From Amycolatopsis japonica (GTDB lineage: Bacteria > Actinomycetota > Actinomycetes > Mycobacteriales > Pseudonocardiaceae), in the NCBI RefSeq assembly GCF_000732925.1, contig NZ_CP008953.1:3410001-3474000 (forward strand): 64,000 nucleotides of DNA, written 5' to 3'. Shown one piece after another: positions 34,919 through 43,327 of the stretch. A model generated the notes under the pieces. The model was not told the DNA's origin, ran no database searches, and saw only the letters and a list, made by a program, of their open reading frames with translations. The position numbers and the translations under genes were made by a program. Each line of letters begins with the position of its first letter. Within the stretch, counting starts at the first letter, position 1.

Positions 34919-35719
34919 ATGGCTTTGACGGACGCGGTCCTGGAAACGCGGTTGCCGGCAAAGGATCTCGATCGGGCCCGACGCTGGTACGCGGAGAAGC
35001 TCGGTCTGGAACCCGTCGACGAACGACCCGGCGGGTTGCGTTATCGCTGTGGACCGACGGTTTTCTGCCTGTTCGCCTCTCGCGGTGCCTCCGACGGTTC
35101 GTTCACCCAGCTGGCGTTCGAGGTCGACGACATCGAGGCCGAAGTGGCGGAATTGCGCACCCGCGGAGTCGTCTTCGAAGAATATGACTTTCCGGGATTC
35201 CGCACGGTGAACGGGATCGTCGACATCGACAGCAACTATCCGAGCCGGGGCAGCGGCGAACGCGGGGCGTTCTTTCGTGATTGCGAGGGCAACATGATCT
35301 CGCTCGGCCAGCCCGTGCAGGCTCCGGAGCCGGACGAGGTGGGGCCCGAACTGCGCGGCACCAGCGTGTTGCTCGGCTCCGCCGATCCCGAACGGCTACG
35401 CGGGTTCTACGAGCGCGTGTTCGAGGTCGAGCCCGTTGAAGGCTGGCTTCGGCTGGGTAGTGTCGGCCTGCTCGTGGACGGCCGTGACGACGTCGCCGCC
35501 CGCACCGCCGAACCGGGCCGGGTGTTGCTCACCGTCGACACCGACGACGCGAAGACGATCGTGGAGCGGCTGCGGGCCGAGGGAGCGCCGGTGGTGAGCG
35601 ATCTGGAGGAGCGTCCGGACGGTCATTTCAGCACTTTCGAAGACCCGGACGGAAACTACGTCCAGGTGATCCAGCTGAACGAGGCCTACTTCGCCCGTCT
35701 CGGTGACGCGCCGGCCTGA
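34919..35719 (+). CDS. Two-domain VOC (glyoxalase/bleomycin-resistance fold) protein
   Basis: A 266-residue protein made of two VOC modules. The first starts LETRLPAKDLDRARRWYAEKLGLE, and the second GTSVLLGSADPERLRGFYERVFEVE. The second ends FSTFEDPDGNYVQVIQL, the usual closing strand with its metal-binding glutamate region. VOC proteins include drug-binding self-resistance proteins and dioxygenases or isomerases. GAGGAGCTCGA precedes the ATG. It is divergent from the peroxidase operon and faces the second monooxygenase. A resistance role is reasonable but there is no direct evidence; the fold call is firm. Confidence 0.8.
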   Translation: MALTDAVLETRLPAKDLDRARRWYAEKLGLEPVDERPGGLRYRCGPTVFCLFASRGASDGSFTQLAFEVDDIEAEVAELRTRGVVFEEYDFPGFRTVNGIVDIDSNYPSRGSGERGAFFRDCEGNMISLGQPVQAPEPDEVGPELRGTSVLLGSADPERLRGFYERVFEVEPVEGWLRLGSVGLLVDGRDDVAARTAEPGRVLLTVDTDDAKTIVERLRAEGAPVVSDLEERPDGHFSTFEDPDGNYVQVIQLNEAYFARLGDAPA

Positions 35720-35728
35720 TGTCGTGGC

Positions 35729-35768
35729 GAAGGCCTCTTTCCCCTGGCGACGGGGGAAAGAGGCCTTC
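35729..35768. terminator. Bidirectional hairpin terminator
   Basis: Perfect 16-base-pair stem (35729-35744 and 35753-35768) with an eight-base loop, filling the gap between the convergent VOC gene and the monooxygenase at 35773. Confidence 0.85.
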
Positions 35769-35772
35769 TGCT

Positions 35773-37170
35773 TCACGCGGCGCGTCGCGTTCCGTCCCGC
35801 CGCTCGACAGGTGCGGCGTGGACCGCGGGCCCGGGTGCGGGCCGCCGGACGGCATGCCGCAACACCTTGGCGACCATGCCGGGGCGCATCAACGCGGTCG
35901 GCGGGTCCATCAGGCCCGCGATGCGCAGGTAGGCATCGGTGACTTCCGGATTCTTGGTGGCGGCGTACTGCACACGTGCGATGAAGGAGTTCCCGACCCG
36001 TACCTTGGGCGTGCGTTTTCCTTCCACGCCAGGGAAGTCGAGGTCACCGCCGGCGGAGATCTCCCACGGGACGTCCACGATGCGTGCGATGTCACGTAGA
36101 TAGGCGGCGGGGTCGATGGCACCGCCATCGCACTGGAGGTGATCCCGCAGCGTGATCGCCTCCAGTGCGGCCACGCTCATACCCTGCCCGTAGACGGGGT
36201 TGAAACTGCACACGGAGTCGCCGAGCAGCAGCAGTCCGGCGGGGAAGCGGGTCAGGCGTTCGTAGCGGCGCCGGACGCTGGCGGGGAACCGGAAGGTGAC
36301 CGGATCGGTGAGTGCTTCGCCGTCGACGACGGCCTCGTAGATCTCCGGAATGGGGAGCGAGCGGGCGAACTCCAGGTATCCCTCCGGGTCCGTGGGCGGA
36401 TGGTCGCCGAGCAGCCCGGTGAGGGACAGAATGCAGACGTCGCGGCCGACCTGGCCGAAGAAGGCCCCGCGCGGATGCGCGGGCGAGGCGACCGGGTTGA
36501 TCGACTGCACTCCCTCGAACCATTCCGGGCGGGTGCGGAAGGTGCGTGAGGTGTAGGCGAGCCCGACCGACACCCGGTCCTCCTCCGGGCGCCGGTAGCC
36601 GAGCCGGTCCAGCCAGGCCGGTGTCCGCGAGCCACGTCCGGTGGCGTCGACGACCAGGTCCGCCGTCAGCTCCCGCTCGTCGGATCCGAGCGCCCGGTTC
36701 TGGACCTTCACGCCGGTGACGCGGTCTTTGCCCGGCGAGGTCAGCAATCCGACGATGTCGTGGCCCTCCATGAAGGTCACGGTGGGCAGCGCGGCCACCC
36801 GTGCACGGACGGATCCCTCCAGAAACGGCCGTGGCGCGGTGACCGAGGTCAGTCCGGTACGCGCGGGCGCCAGTTTGCGGCCGTTGAAGTACCAGCGCAT
36901 CTCGCCGAGGTCCCCGACCGGCACGCCCGCGGCCGACAGTTCCTCGGTGAGGCCGGGGAACAGCTCCTCGAGGACGAGCTGCCCGCGTCCGTGCAGACTG
37001 TGGGCGTGCTGGGTGTGCGGAGTGCCTCGCCTCGCTTCGTGCACACCGACCACGGTGTCCCGATCCACCACGAGAACTTCGCGGTATCTCTCGGCGAGCA
37101 CACGAGCGGCCAGCACACCGGCGATACTGCCCCCGAGGACGACCGCCCGCTGTCCCGCGTAGTCACCCAT
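35773..37170 (-). CDS. FAD-dependent monooxygenase, paralogue of the 24099 gene
   Basis: A 465-residue flavin monooxygenase: GGSIAGVLAARV (FAD), DRDTVVGVHEARRGTPHTQHAHS, DLVVDATGRGSRTPAWL, and GDSVCSFNPVYGQGMS, which is the full flavin-contact motif. It matches the enzyme at 24099 block for block (for example TGRGSRTP and LGDHPPTDPEG) but keeps NPVYGQG where the other has SPVFAQA. GAGGAG precedes the ATG. It is the last gene I would place in the cluster on this side, since the genes beyond it look unrelated. Probable role: a second oxidation of the product. Confidence 0.84.
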   Translation of the reverse strand: MGDYAGQRAVVLGGSIAGVLAARVLAERYREVLVVDRDTVVGVHEARRGTPHTQHAHSLHGRGQLVLEELFPGLTEELSAAGVPVGDLGEMRWYFNGRKLAPARTGLTSVTAPRPFLEGSVRARVAALPTVTFMEGHDIVGLLTSPGKDRVTGVKVQNRALGSDERELTADLVVDATGRGSRTPAWLDRLGYRRPEEDRVSVGLAYTSRTFRTRPEWFEGVQSINPVASPAHPRGAFFGQVGRDVCILSLTGLLGDHPPTDPEGYLEFARSLPIPEIYEAVVDGEALTDPVTFRFPASVRRRYERLTRFPAGLLLLGDSVCSFNPVYGQGMSVAALEAITLRDHLQCDGGAIDPAAYLRDIARIVDVPWEISAGGDLDFPGVEGKRTPKVRVGNSFIARVQYAATKNPEVTDAYLRIAGLMDPPTALMRPGMVAKVLRHAVRRPAPGPAVHAAPVERRDGTRRAA

Positions 37171-37275
37171 CGGGCATCACTCCTCATCGCGCGGATGGAT
37201 CGAATTTCGTCCGATCATGCGCCCCGCCGAGAGTGTCTGACTACTTCATGGTTGCCCTGCGAGACCCGGTGAGCA

Positions 37276-37713
37276 TTACCAGCGCCGGTCACGCCGGGGC
37301 TGGTCCACCATGAACGAGTCGTTGTCGAAGTACGTGTCCGCGTCGTCTTCCGGCTCGGCGGCCTGCGGACGCTGGGGCACCGCCTCCTCGGCATCCAACT
37401 CCGCGTTCCGCCGAGCGAAGCGGTCCACCAGCTCGTCGAGGGACTTCCCCTCGACGTCGGCCTTGGCGTCCCCGTCGTCGACCTCACGGACCGTTCGCAG
37501 CGCCTTCTCCGTCGCCGCCGCGAACGCCTCCCGGTACGCGGTGCCGGTCCCGGCCTCGCGCAGCGTCATCTTGCCCGCCCGTATCTCCTTGGCCATCTCG
37601 GCCAGCACCGGGTCCTGCCCCTTGGCCGCCGTCCGTAGCGCGAACTCTCGGACCTCGCCGAGCCTGCTCAGGTCCAGGTTCAGTGGTGGAATCCGGTGGC
37701 GTTCGTCCGACAT
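37276..37713 (-). CDS. Small acidic protein downstream of a type VII-like protein
   Basis: A 145-residue hydrophilic protein with no membrane segment and no motif I recognise. The second half is strongly acidic (AEPEDDADTYFDNDSF). It follows the WXG-like gene on the same strand by 10 bases, so they are co-transcribed. In actinobacteria, small acidic proteins next to ESX-type substrates are often chaperones or partner proteins; that is inference from position. Confidence 0.65.
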   Translation of the reverse strand: MSDERHRIPPLNLDLSRLGEVREFALRTAAKGQDPVLAEMAKEIRAGKMTLREAGTGTAYREAFAAATEKALRTVREVDDGDAKADVEGKSLDELVDRFARRNAELDAEEAVPQRPQAAEPEDDADTYFDNDSFMVDQPRRDRRW

Positions 37714-37723
37714 CGTGGCCTCC

Positions 37724-38800
37724 TCAGATCTTTTCGCTGGGGTGGTCGTAGTCGTGGTACTTCCCCTTGCCGGGAAGCTCCTTGAGTGTCGTGTCCGGCA
37801 CCGGATCCGACGAGGCGAACCGGATCGCCGTCTCCGCGGCCTGGATGTAGTTCATGACGGAGGTGACGATCGTTCCGATGATGCCGACGATGTCCCAGAC
37901 CGCCATGACCCAGCCGCCACCGGCGATCATCGCCACCGCTTCGAAGGCGGCGTCGATCAGGCCGTTCACGGCGTCGTTGATGGCGACCTGTGTCTCGTAG
38001 GCGAGCTCCGTCACCAGCTTGTACTGCTCGTAGAGCTTGTCGAAGGCCTCGGACTCGGTTTCGATCGAGTCTTTCAGGTTGTCGAAGTATTCGTAGGCGG
38101 CATCGGCGGCCTTGCCCTCCCACACCTGTGTCAGCTTGGGCAGACCGAACAACTCGAAGTTGTCGGACATACCGTGGGCGGTCGCCTTGCAGAGCTCCCA
38201 TTCGAGCGCGCACGTCGCCCAAGCCTGCCACTCGCCCATGAACCACTGGACGATCCAGTCGAGCGGGTCACCGTCGAACACCCCGAGCTTCTTGCACGCC
38301 CACGCGATGAACTCGCGGATGTTGGCCATCCAGCTGATGGTGTCGAAGAACTCGCGGGTCCACTTCTCTAGTCCCTCGGCCTTCGGCTGCAGCTCGTCCG
38401 GGTCCGTCTCGACGTCGAGGTTGCCCTTGGTGGGATACCACTCGAAGGTCGCGCTCGACCCATCGTCCGCGGGCGGGAGAAAGCTCTCGTAGGTCGCGCC
38501 CGGATAGGTCGAGTCGAGCTTCGCCGCGTCGTCCTTGTCCGTCTTCTCATACATCTGGGCGGCCGAGTCGATCTCGTCCGCCGCGTGCTCCGCGATATGG
38601 GTCAGGAGCTTCATGCGACCCTTCATCGCGTCGGTGTTCGCCGAGTGGTAGCCCGCGAGCATCGTGAGGACGCCCTCCTCATGGGCGCTCAGCGTGATGT
38701 CGTCGGAGATGTTCTTCTTCACGGCCTCGGCGTCCTCGCGGCAGCCCTCGAGGAACTTCGAGAAGTCGCGTAGCGCGTCGGCTTCGACTCTGAACGACAT
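37724..38800 (-). CDS. Type VII secretion-like (WXG/ESX-associated) protein
   Basis: A 358-residue protein. The N-terminal ~100 residues are helical and heptad-like (MSFRVEADALRDFSKFLEGC...ITLSAHEEGVLTMLAGYHSAN...AADEIDSAAQMYEKTD), the usual pattern of actinobacterial ESX substrates. The C-terminal part contains a hydrophobic helix pair (AVAMIAGGGWVMAVWDIVGIIGTIVTSVM). There is no signal peptide. Many actinobacteria encode such long WXG-like proteins with a small partner downstream, as here. No EccC or other ESX machinery gene is in the window. The fold-class assignment is by pattern only. Confidence 0.6.
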   Translation of the reverse strand: MSFRVEADALRDFSKFLEGCREDAEAVKKNISDDITLSAHEEGVLTMLAGYHSANTDAMKGRMKLLTHIAEHAADEIDSAAQMYEKTDKDDAAKLDSTYPGATYESFLPPADDGSSATFEWYPTKGNLDVETDPDELQPKAEGLEKWTREFFDTISWMANIREFIAWACKKLGVFDGDPLDWIVQWFMGEWQAWATCALEWELCKATAHGMSDNFELFGLPKLTQVWEGKAADAAYEYFDNLKDSIETESEAFDKLYEQYKLVTELAYETQVAINDAVNGLIDAAFEAVAMIAGGGWVMAVWDIVGIIGTIVTSVMNYIQAAETAIRFASSDPVPDTTLKELPGKGKYHDYDHPSEKI

Positions 38801-38866
38801 GTGGCCTCCTCCGTGTCGTCAGAAGGTGTGGTGCCGGGCCCTGCCGGTACCGGCGCCAGGTCGCGA

Positions 38867-39130
38867 TCACTTGTCGTAGTAGAGGTCCCAGTCCCACCCG
38901 GAGAACTGGCACTCGTAGACGGACCACTTGCCCTTCTTCAGACCCCAGTTGCCCACCGTCTTGCACGATTTCAGCGTCCAGTAGTCGTCGTAGAACTTCA
39001 TCCCGGCCGTCCCGACCTGCTGGGCCGGCTCCGCCGCGACGGGAGCGGCACCGGCCGAGGCCATGCCTAGAGGCAGTGCGGCGACGGCGATCCCTGCCGC
39101 GAGCGCCGCCTTGGTGACGAACTTCCCCAT
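38867..39130 (-). CDS. Small secreted protein
   Basis: An 87-residue protein with a clear signal peptide (MGKFVTKAALAAGIAVAALPLGMASAGA) and a mature part of about 58 residues rich in aromatic residues. It has two cysteines that may form a disulfide (LKSCKTVG and YECQF) and ends WDWDLYYDK. It lies 66 bases upstream of the WXG-like gene on the same strand. AGGACATC-type purines precede the ATG. I do not recognise a family. Confidence 0.75.
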   Translation of the reverse strand: MGKFVTKAALAAGIAVAALPLGMASAGAAPVAAEPAQQVGTAGMKFYDDYWTLKSCKTVGNWGLKKGKWSVYECQFSGWDWDLYYDK

Positions 39131-39265
39131 GATGTCCTCCCCTGTCGATCACGTCCGTACCTCGGACGCATGATCAGAGTGGAAGGTGTCGCCGGCTGCC
39201 ACAACGCCTTTGCGCTCCAGGGAAAAGGGCAGCGTCACCTGCGCCGCGCGGGGGAGCGTCGTCGT

Positions 39266-39616
39266 TCAGCGCAGGGCTTTCTCGATCAGCGCGACGGTCG
39301 AGCGCGGGTCGTCGACTTGGAGGACGAGGCGGGTGTAGCGCTCGTCGGCGAGTTCGATCACGACGGCCTTCGACGGGTTCTTGACGTCCCAGAAGACCTT
39401 TTCGCCGTCGAGGTGGAACGTGCCCGCTGTGATCACGCCCGGCAGGTGGGCGCCGGGCGCGCGAATTCCCTTGGGGTCGGCGGCGATGCCCGGGTCCGCG
39501 GTCGCGCCGCGGACGTTGGCCAGCGGGATGGTCAGGCTGCTCTTCAAGGCCCAGAGCTTGTCGAGACCTTCGATCACGACGACGAGGTCGTCGCCGTCGA
39601 TGGAGACCAGTGCCAT
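39266..39616 (-). CDS. PH-like domain protein of unknown function
   Basis: A 116-residue soluble protein with a strand-rich pattern (MALVSIDGDDLVVVIEG, IPLANVRGATADP, VFWDVKNPSKAVVIEL) that resembles the small bacterial PH-like proteins. The ATG at 39616 has AAGGAAAAAGAC ahead, which is better than an in-frame start at 39637. It follows the TetR gene at 39630 with 13 bases between them, so the two share a transcript and this gene is probably the regulator's target or partner. Function unknown. Confidence 0.75.
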   Translation of the reverse strand: MALVSIDGDDLVVVIEGLDKLWALKSSLTIPLANVRGATADPGIAADPKGIRAPGAHLPGVITAGTFHLDGEKVFWDVKNPSKAVVIELADERYTRLVLQVDDPRSTVALIEKALR

Positions 39617-39629
39617 GTCTTTTTCCTTG

Positions 39630-40130
39630 TCAGTCAAGAGGATCGAGTCTTCGGGTCAGGGCGGCGCCCGCCCCGCCGGGGTCGCCGCGCAGGCGGAGGC
39701 CCAACGCGGTGGCCGTGAGGGCGGCGGCCAGGTCGATGGGGATGCCGAGTGCGTCGGCGATCGCCTGGTCCACGGTGGCCAGCGCCGTGGTCACCTCGGT
39801 GGCCACCTCCTCGTCGGCCGGTGCCCGTTCCGCCGCCGCGAGCAGCAGCAGACCGAGGTCGGCCGACGTGACGAGCCGCAGCGCGGTCGCGGCGTCCGTC
39901 GCCGCGGCGAGCGTTTCGGCCAAGGGGCGGACGTCGTCGGCGAGGTGGCGGCGTAGGGCGACGAGATAGAGGCCGCGCTTGCTGCCGAACGTCTTGTACA
40001 AGCTGTTGCGGTGCACGCCGAGATGGTTGACCAGGTCGTCGATGGACACCCCGTCGTACGAGCGGCCACCGAACAACTCCACCGCGGCGCGCACCACTTC
40101 GTCTTCGTCGAACGCCCTTCGCCTGCCCAT
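39630..40130 (-). CDS. TetR family repressor
   Basis: A 166-residue regulator. The N-terminal HTH reads DEVVRAAVELFGGRSYDGVSIDDLVNHLGVHRNSLYKTFGSKRGLYLVAL, a clear TetR DNA-binding domain; the C-terminal ligand domain is short. A strong inverted repeat (40146-40185) lies 15 bases ahead of its start, so it almost certainly controls its own operon with the PH-like gene. The ligand is unknown. Confidence 0.9.
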   Translation of the reverse strand: MGRRRAFDEDEVVRAAVELFGGRSYDGVSIDDLVNHLGVHRNSLYKTFGSKRGLYLVALRRHLADDVRPLAETLAAATDAATALRLVTSADLGLLLLAAAERAPADEEVATEVTTALATVDQAIADALGIPIDLAAALTATALGLRLRGDPGGAGAALTRRLDPLD

Positions 40131-40145
40131 GTCACGACCTTAGAC

Positions 40146-40185
40146 TTTTGAGGAACGATCAGTCAAGAACGATCGTTCCTCAAAA
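40146..40185. promoter_or_regulatory. TetR operator
   Basis: TTTTGAGGAACGATC (40146-40160) and its exact reverse complement (40171-40185) are separated by ten bases. Within it is the smaller perfect palindrome GAACGATCGTTC (40167-40178). Position and symmetry make it the likely operator for the adjoining TetR gene; it may also overlap the promoter of the AraC gene on the other side. Confidence 0.8.
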
Positions 40186-40257
40186 ATCGAACGAAGGGTT
40201 CTGCTCCTTTCGGTTCGTTCACTGCCGGGAGGTCCCACCGCGAGCGCGGGGACTGCC

Positions 40258-41205
40258 ATGCTTTCCGTGCTGCGGATGTCGCTCATGGGATCACCGGAAC
40301 CAGGGGGAACGGCCGTGGGGGAGTCTTCGTCGCCCGGCGACGAGTTCTGGAAGACCCGGTCGCCGGATCGACGGCTGGCGCGCTGGGTCAGTTTCTACCT
40401 GGCCTTCCAACGGATCGCACCGGTGCCGGAGACGCGTACGGTGGCTGCGCTGAACTCGGTCGTGGTGGTCATCGATCTGGACACGCCGGTTCGGCATCAG
40501 GTCTCCGGCTCGCCGCTGGCGACGGTCTCCCCGGTCGTGGGACTGTCGAATACGCCGATGACCTATACGAGGGTGGGCCGGGAGCGAGGGATCGTCATCG
40601 AGTTGACCCCCCTGGGCGCACGAGCCCTCTTCGGCCTGCCACTGCGGGAAATCAGCCGCACCATTGTGCGATTCGAAGATCTCCTGGGCACGCGAGCCTG
40701 CCTTCTTCGGGAGGAGCTACAGGAGGCGCGGGATTCGAATCACCGGTTCCGGATTCTCGACCGGCGGTTGTCGAGCTGGCTCCTGAATGAACCGGAAATG
40801 CCCAAGTCGCTCGACCGCAGCTGGCGCAGCCTGACGATATCGGGCGGTGCGGTCAAGGTCGACGACCTCGCGGAACGGGCCGGCCTGAGCCGGCAGTATC
40901 TGGCCACCCGCTTCCACCGGGAAGTCGGGCTACCGCCGAAAGTCGTCGGGCGGATCGCCCGATGTCACCGGGCGATCCGGCTTCTGACCGGCGCCTGCCC
41001 GCCCCCGCTGCCCAGGCTCGCCGCGCTCTGCGGATACACGGATCAGGCGCATCTCAACCGGGACTTCCGCCTGCTGATCGGTCGTACCCCGACAGCGTTA
41101 CTGCGCCCCGGTAGCGCGACCGACCTCTATCTCGGCAGCCTCATCAGCCTGCGCCCGACACCGCCGACCGGCACGAACCTGGAATCGGGTTGCCCGATTC
41201 CCTAG
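40258..41205 (+). CDS. AraC family transcriptional regulator
   Basis: A 315-residue regulator. The C-terminal two-helix-turn-helix domain reads KVDDLAERAGLSRQYLATRFHREVGLPPKVVGRIARCHRAIRLL, followed by LPRLAALCGYTDQAHLNRDFRLLIGRTPTALL. The N-terminal ~180 residues are a sensor region with YTRVGRERGIVIELTPLGARALFGLPLREI, a pattern common in actinobacterial AraC proteins with a domain like DUF6597. The target is not evident: the next gene is an unknown membrane-anchored protein with which it overlaps slightly. Confidence 0.88.
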   Translation: MLSVLRMSLMGSPEPGGTAVGESSSPGDEFWKTRSPDRRLARWVSFYLAFQRIAPVPETRTVAALNSVVVVIDLDTPVRHQVSGSPLATVSPVVGLSNTPMTYTRVGRERGIVIELTPLGARALFGLPLREISRTIVRFEDLLGTRACLLREELQEARDSNHRFRILDRRLSSWLLNEPEMPKSLDRSWRSLTISGGAVKVDDLAERAGLSRQYLATRFHREVGLPPKVVGRIARCHRAIRLLTGACPPPLPRLAALCGYTDQAHLNRDFRLLIGRTPTALLRPGSATDLYLGSLISLRPTPPTGTNLESGCPIP

Positions 41206-41252
41206 CTGGGAATGTCCATCTGATCGACGGGGCCGTTGAGCCGGGAGTTGAC

Positions 41253-41870
41253 ATGGCGATCACGACGTGGGTTCAGGCGGCCGGAACCGTGTTGCTGGGG
41301 TTGGTCGGACTCTGGTTCGCCCACAACTATCGGCGACAGATCCGGCTCAAACTCGCTGAACGTCAGGTCGAGGCGTATACGCGGCTCTGGGCGCTGACCG
41401 CGTCCGCGGCCCCCTTCCGGGCTACTCCGCTGGAGCCCGCGGAGTTGAAGAAGCTCCACGACGACATGGGCAAGTGGTACTTCGACGACGGCGACGGCAT
41501 CCTCACCTCGGCCGCGGCTCGCGACTTGTTCGTAGGCGTTCACGGCAATCTCGTCTGCCCGATCGGCGCGATGAAGCCGGCCGTGCTGGCCGCACAACTC
41601 ACCGCGTTGTCCCCGGCCGACGCCGAACGCCGTCGCGGTTGCGCGATCGTCCGCCAGGTATCCCTCTTGCGAACCCAGCTGAAGAAGGACTTGGCCATGC
41701 ACCTCGGCGTCGACTACTACACCGATCTGCAGCCCGACGATCGCGCCTTTCTGGTCAGCTGTGGTTTGTCTCCCCGGCGTCGGCCGTGGCGACCACGACG
41801 GCTGCGCCCCGCGGACCGGCCTCATGTAGACCCTTGCGTGTGCGGCGGCTGTCCGGCGGGGCCATCCTGA
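41253..41870 (+). CDS. Membrane-anchored protein of unknown function
   Basis: A 205-residue protein with one N-terminal hydrophobic helix (TTWVQAAGTVLLGLVGLWFAH) followed by a soluble, helical domain. The ATG at 41253 with CGGGAG ahead puts the helix at the very N-terminus; an in-frame start at 41190 overlaps the AraC gene. The C-terminal ~25 residues are arginine/proline-rich and may lie beyond the folded part. I do not recognise a family. Confidence 0.6.
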   Translation: MAITTWVQAAGTVLLGLVGLWFAHNYRRQIRLKLAERQVEAYTRLWALTASAAPFRATPLEPAELKKLHDDMGKWYFDDGDGILTSAAARDLFVGVHGNLVCPIGAMKPAVLAAQLTALSPADAERRRGCAIVRQVSLLRTQLKKDLAMHLGVDYYTDLQPDDRAFLVSCGLSPRRRPWRPRRLRPADRPHVDPCVCGGCPAGPS

Positions 41871-41885
41871 GTTCTGAATACGACC

Positions 41886-41920
41886 GACGTCTCCCGGCCC
41901 GCGGTGGGCCGGGAGACGTC
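41886..41920. terminator. Bidirectional hairpin terminator
   Basis: Perfect 15-base-pair stem (41886-41900 and 41906-41920) with a five-base loop between convergent genes ending at 41870 and 41943. Confidence 0.85.
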
Positions 41921-41942
41921 GTGGATTCAGATCACCGTCGCG

Positions 41943-42410
41943 TCAGCAGTTTCCCCACTCGTGCGACGCGACGTTGTCCGCGATGGGCTGGCCGGAGCCG
42001 GAGCCGGTGTTCGCCCAGAAGGTGATCCGCTGCGTGCCGGGCGGCGGCGGGTTGATACTGGTGAGGTTGTTCCACGACGTGCCTCTGCCGATGCACACGT
42101 AGGCCCCCGTGTTGCTGGTGTTGTAGTGCAGCCACACGTCGTCGTTGTTGCCGGCGTATCCGTTGTTCCAGATGTCGGAGCCCTTGTTCCGCATGCCACA
42201 TTCGTCCCAGTTGTTGGACTTGCCGACCCACGTGCAGTGCTTGCCGCCTGCGAAGGGGTGCTCCCAGACGTGCAGAAGGCCGTCGGCGGCGGCCACCGCG
42301 CGCTCTTCGCCGGATCGAAGCCCGACAGATGAGTTCTCGGCCTGTGCCCACGGTGTCATCGCCACGCCGATGCCGATCACAGCCGCCGCGACGAAGATCG
42401 CCTTCCTCAT
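41943..42410 (-). CDS. Secreted peptidase inhibitor I36-type protein
   Basis: A 155-residue protein. The signal peptide is MRKAIFVAAAVIGIGVAMTPWAQA. The mature part has HVWEHPFAGGKHCTW, SNNWDECGMRNKGSDIWNNGYAGNNDDVWLHYNTSNTG and four or more cysteines. This matches the beta/gamma-crystallin-like fold of actinobacterial I36 inhibitors such as SMI. It is 23 bases downstream of the next minus-strand gene and may share its transcript. Function as a protease inhibitor is from family knowledge only. Confidence 0.75.
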   Translation of the reverse strand: MRKAIFVAAAVIGIGVAMTPWAQAENSSVGLRSGEERAVAAADGLLHVWEHPFAGGKHCTWVGKSNNWDECGMRNKGSDIWNNGYAGNNDDVWLHYNTSNTGAYVCIGRGTSWNNLTSINPPPPGTQRITFWANTGSGSGQPIADNVASHEWGNC

Positions 42411-42433
42411 GGTTCCTGCCTTTCCTGGTGAAT

Positions 42434-43327
42434 TCATCGGGATTGACTTTCGACCACCGCACGGGCCAAGGGCAGTGCGGCACGTTCCAGGCGAAGGCGG
42501 TCCGCTATCTCCCGCCCGTACCGTTGTCCTTGCAGGGCCTCGTAGTGGGCGTCGAGGCCACGGGTTACGGAAGCGAAACCGGTGCTCTGGGCACACGTCG
42601 CCTCGGCGACCGCCGCCGAGATCTCCTCCGGTCCCCGGACGCGGAACGCCTCGTGGACCCGGGCGGGATCGGCGAAGGAATAGCCTCGGTCGGCCATGCA
42701 CCGGGCCCAGTCCGATAGGGCTGCTTGGAACCCCGGGTCCGCGGACACCAGTTGCCGTCGGGGCACGTGAAGCCCGTCGGTGACGGTCTTGGCCCGGAAC
42801 CAGGTCTGGAGCTCGCCATAAAGCTTCTTCTCCAGTTGGGAGGTGCAACCGCGATCGCTTCGGGTCATCTCGACCCCGGCAGGCGATGTCGCGATCAAGC
42901 CCACCGGACGCTCACCATTGACCGCGGCGAGCGCCTTCGCCTTGTCCGCCGCCGACAGGCTGCCGAAGTAGCGCTTGTTCGGATCATTCTCCGCGCGTTG
43001 CCGCACCTCGTCGCGCACGTCGTTGCCGAATCCGTGTTCGCGCGCCCAGGACAGGTCGTCGACCACATAGGGGAACCGTCGGAGAAAGGAGGCCGGTTCT
43101 TCCTCGACCATGACGTAGGCGTATCCGCTGTCGGCCATACATGCTTGCAGCAGAACCTGTTCAGCCCGGTGCAGGATGGACTTCTCCTGTGCTGTCAACG
43201 GCTGTACCGACACTGTCTCGTCAACTGTCGATGGTTCGCGGTCGACAGCGACGAAAAACGTCAACGCGCCCAGCAGGCACGCGCTCCCGGCCAGCGCGAG
43301 CCGCCTGATTCTCGTCTTGGCAGACAC
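42434..43327 (-). CDS. Membrane-anchored or secreted protein of unknown function
   Basis: A 297-residue protein. I chose the GTG at 43327 because GGGAGGATCGAG precedes it. The start VSAKTRIRRLALAGSACLLGALTFFVAV is a signal or anchor sequence, and LAGSAC could be a lipobox. The mature part is charged and helical and contains cysteines in CMADSGY and again in CMADRGYSFAD, an internal repeat of a CMADxGY motif. Such CMxxxGY repeats are common in actinobacterial lipoproteins of unknown role. No enzymatic motif is seen. Confidence 0.72.
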   Translation of the reverse strand: MSAKTRIRRLALAGSACLLGALTFFVAVDREPSTVDETVSVQPLTAQEKSILHRAEQVLLQACMADSGYAYVMVEEEPASFLRRFPYVVDDLSWAREHGFGNDVRDEVRQRAENDPNKRYFGSLSAADKAKALAAVNGERPVGLIATSPAGVEMTRSDRGCTSQLEKKLYGELQTWFRAKTVTDGLHVPRRQLVSADPGFQAALSDWARCMADRGYSFADPARVHEAFRVRGPEEISAAVAEATCAQSTGFASVTRGLDAHYEALQGQRYGREIADRLRLERAALPLARAVVESQSR

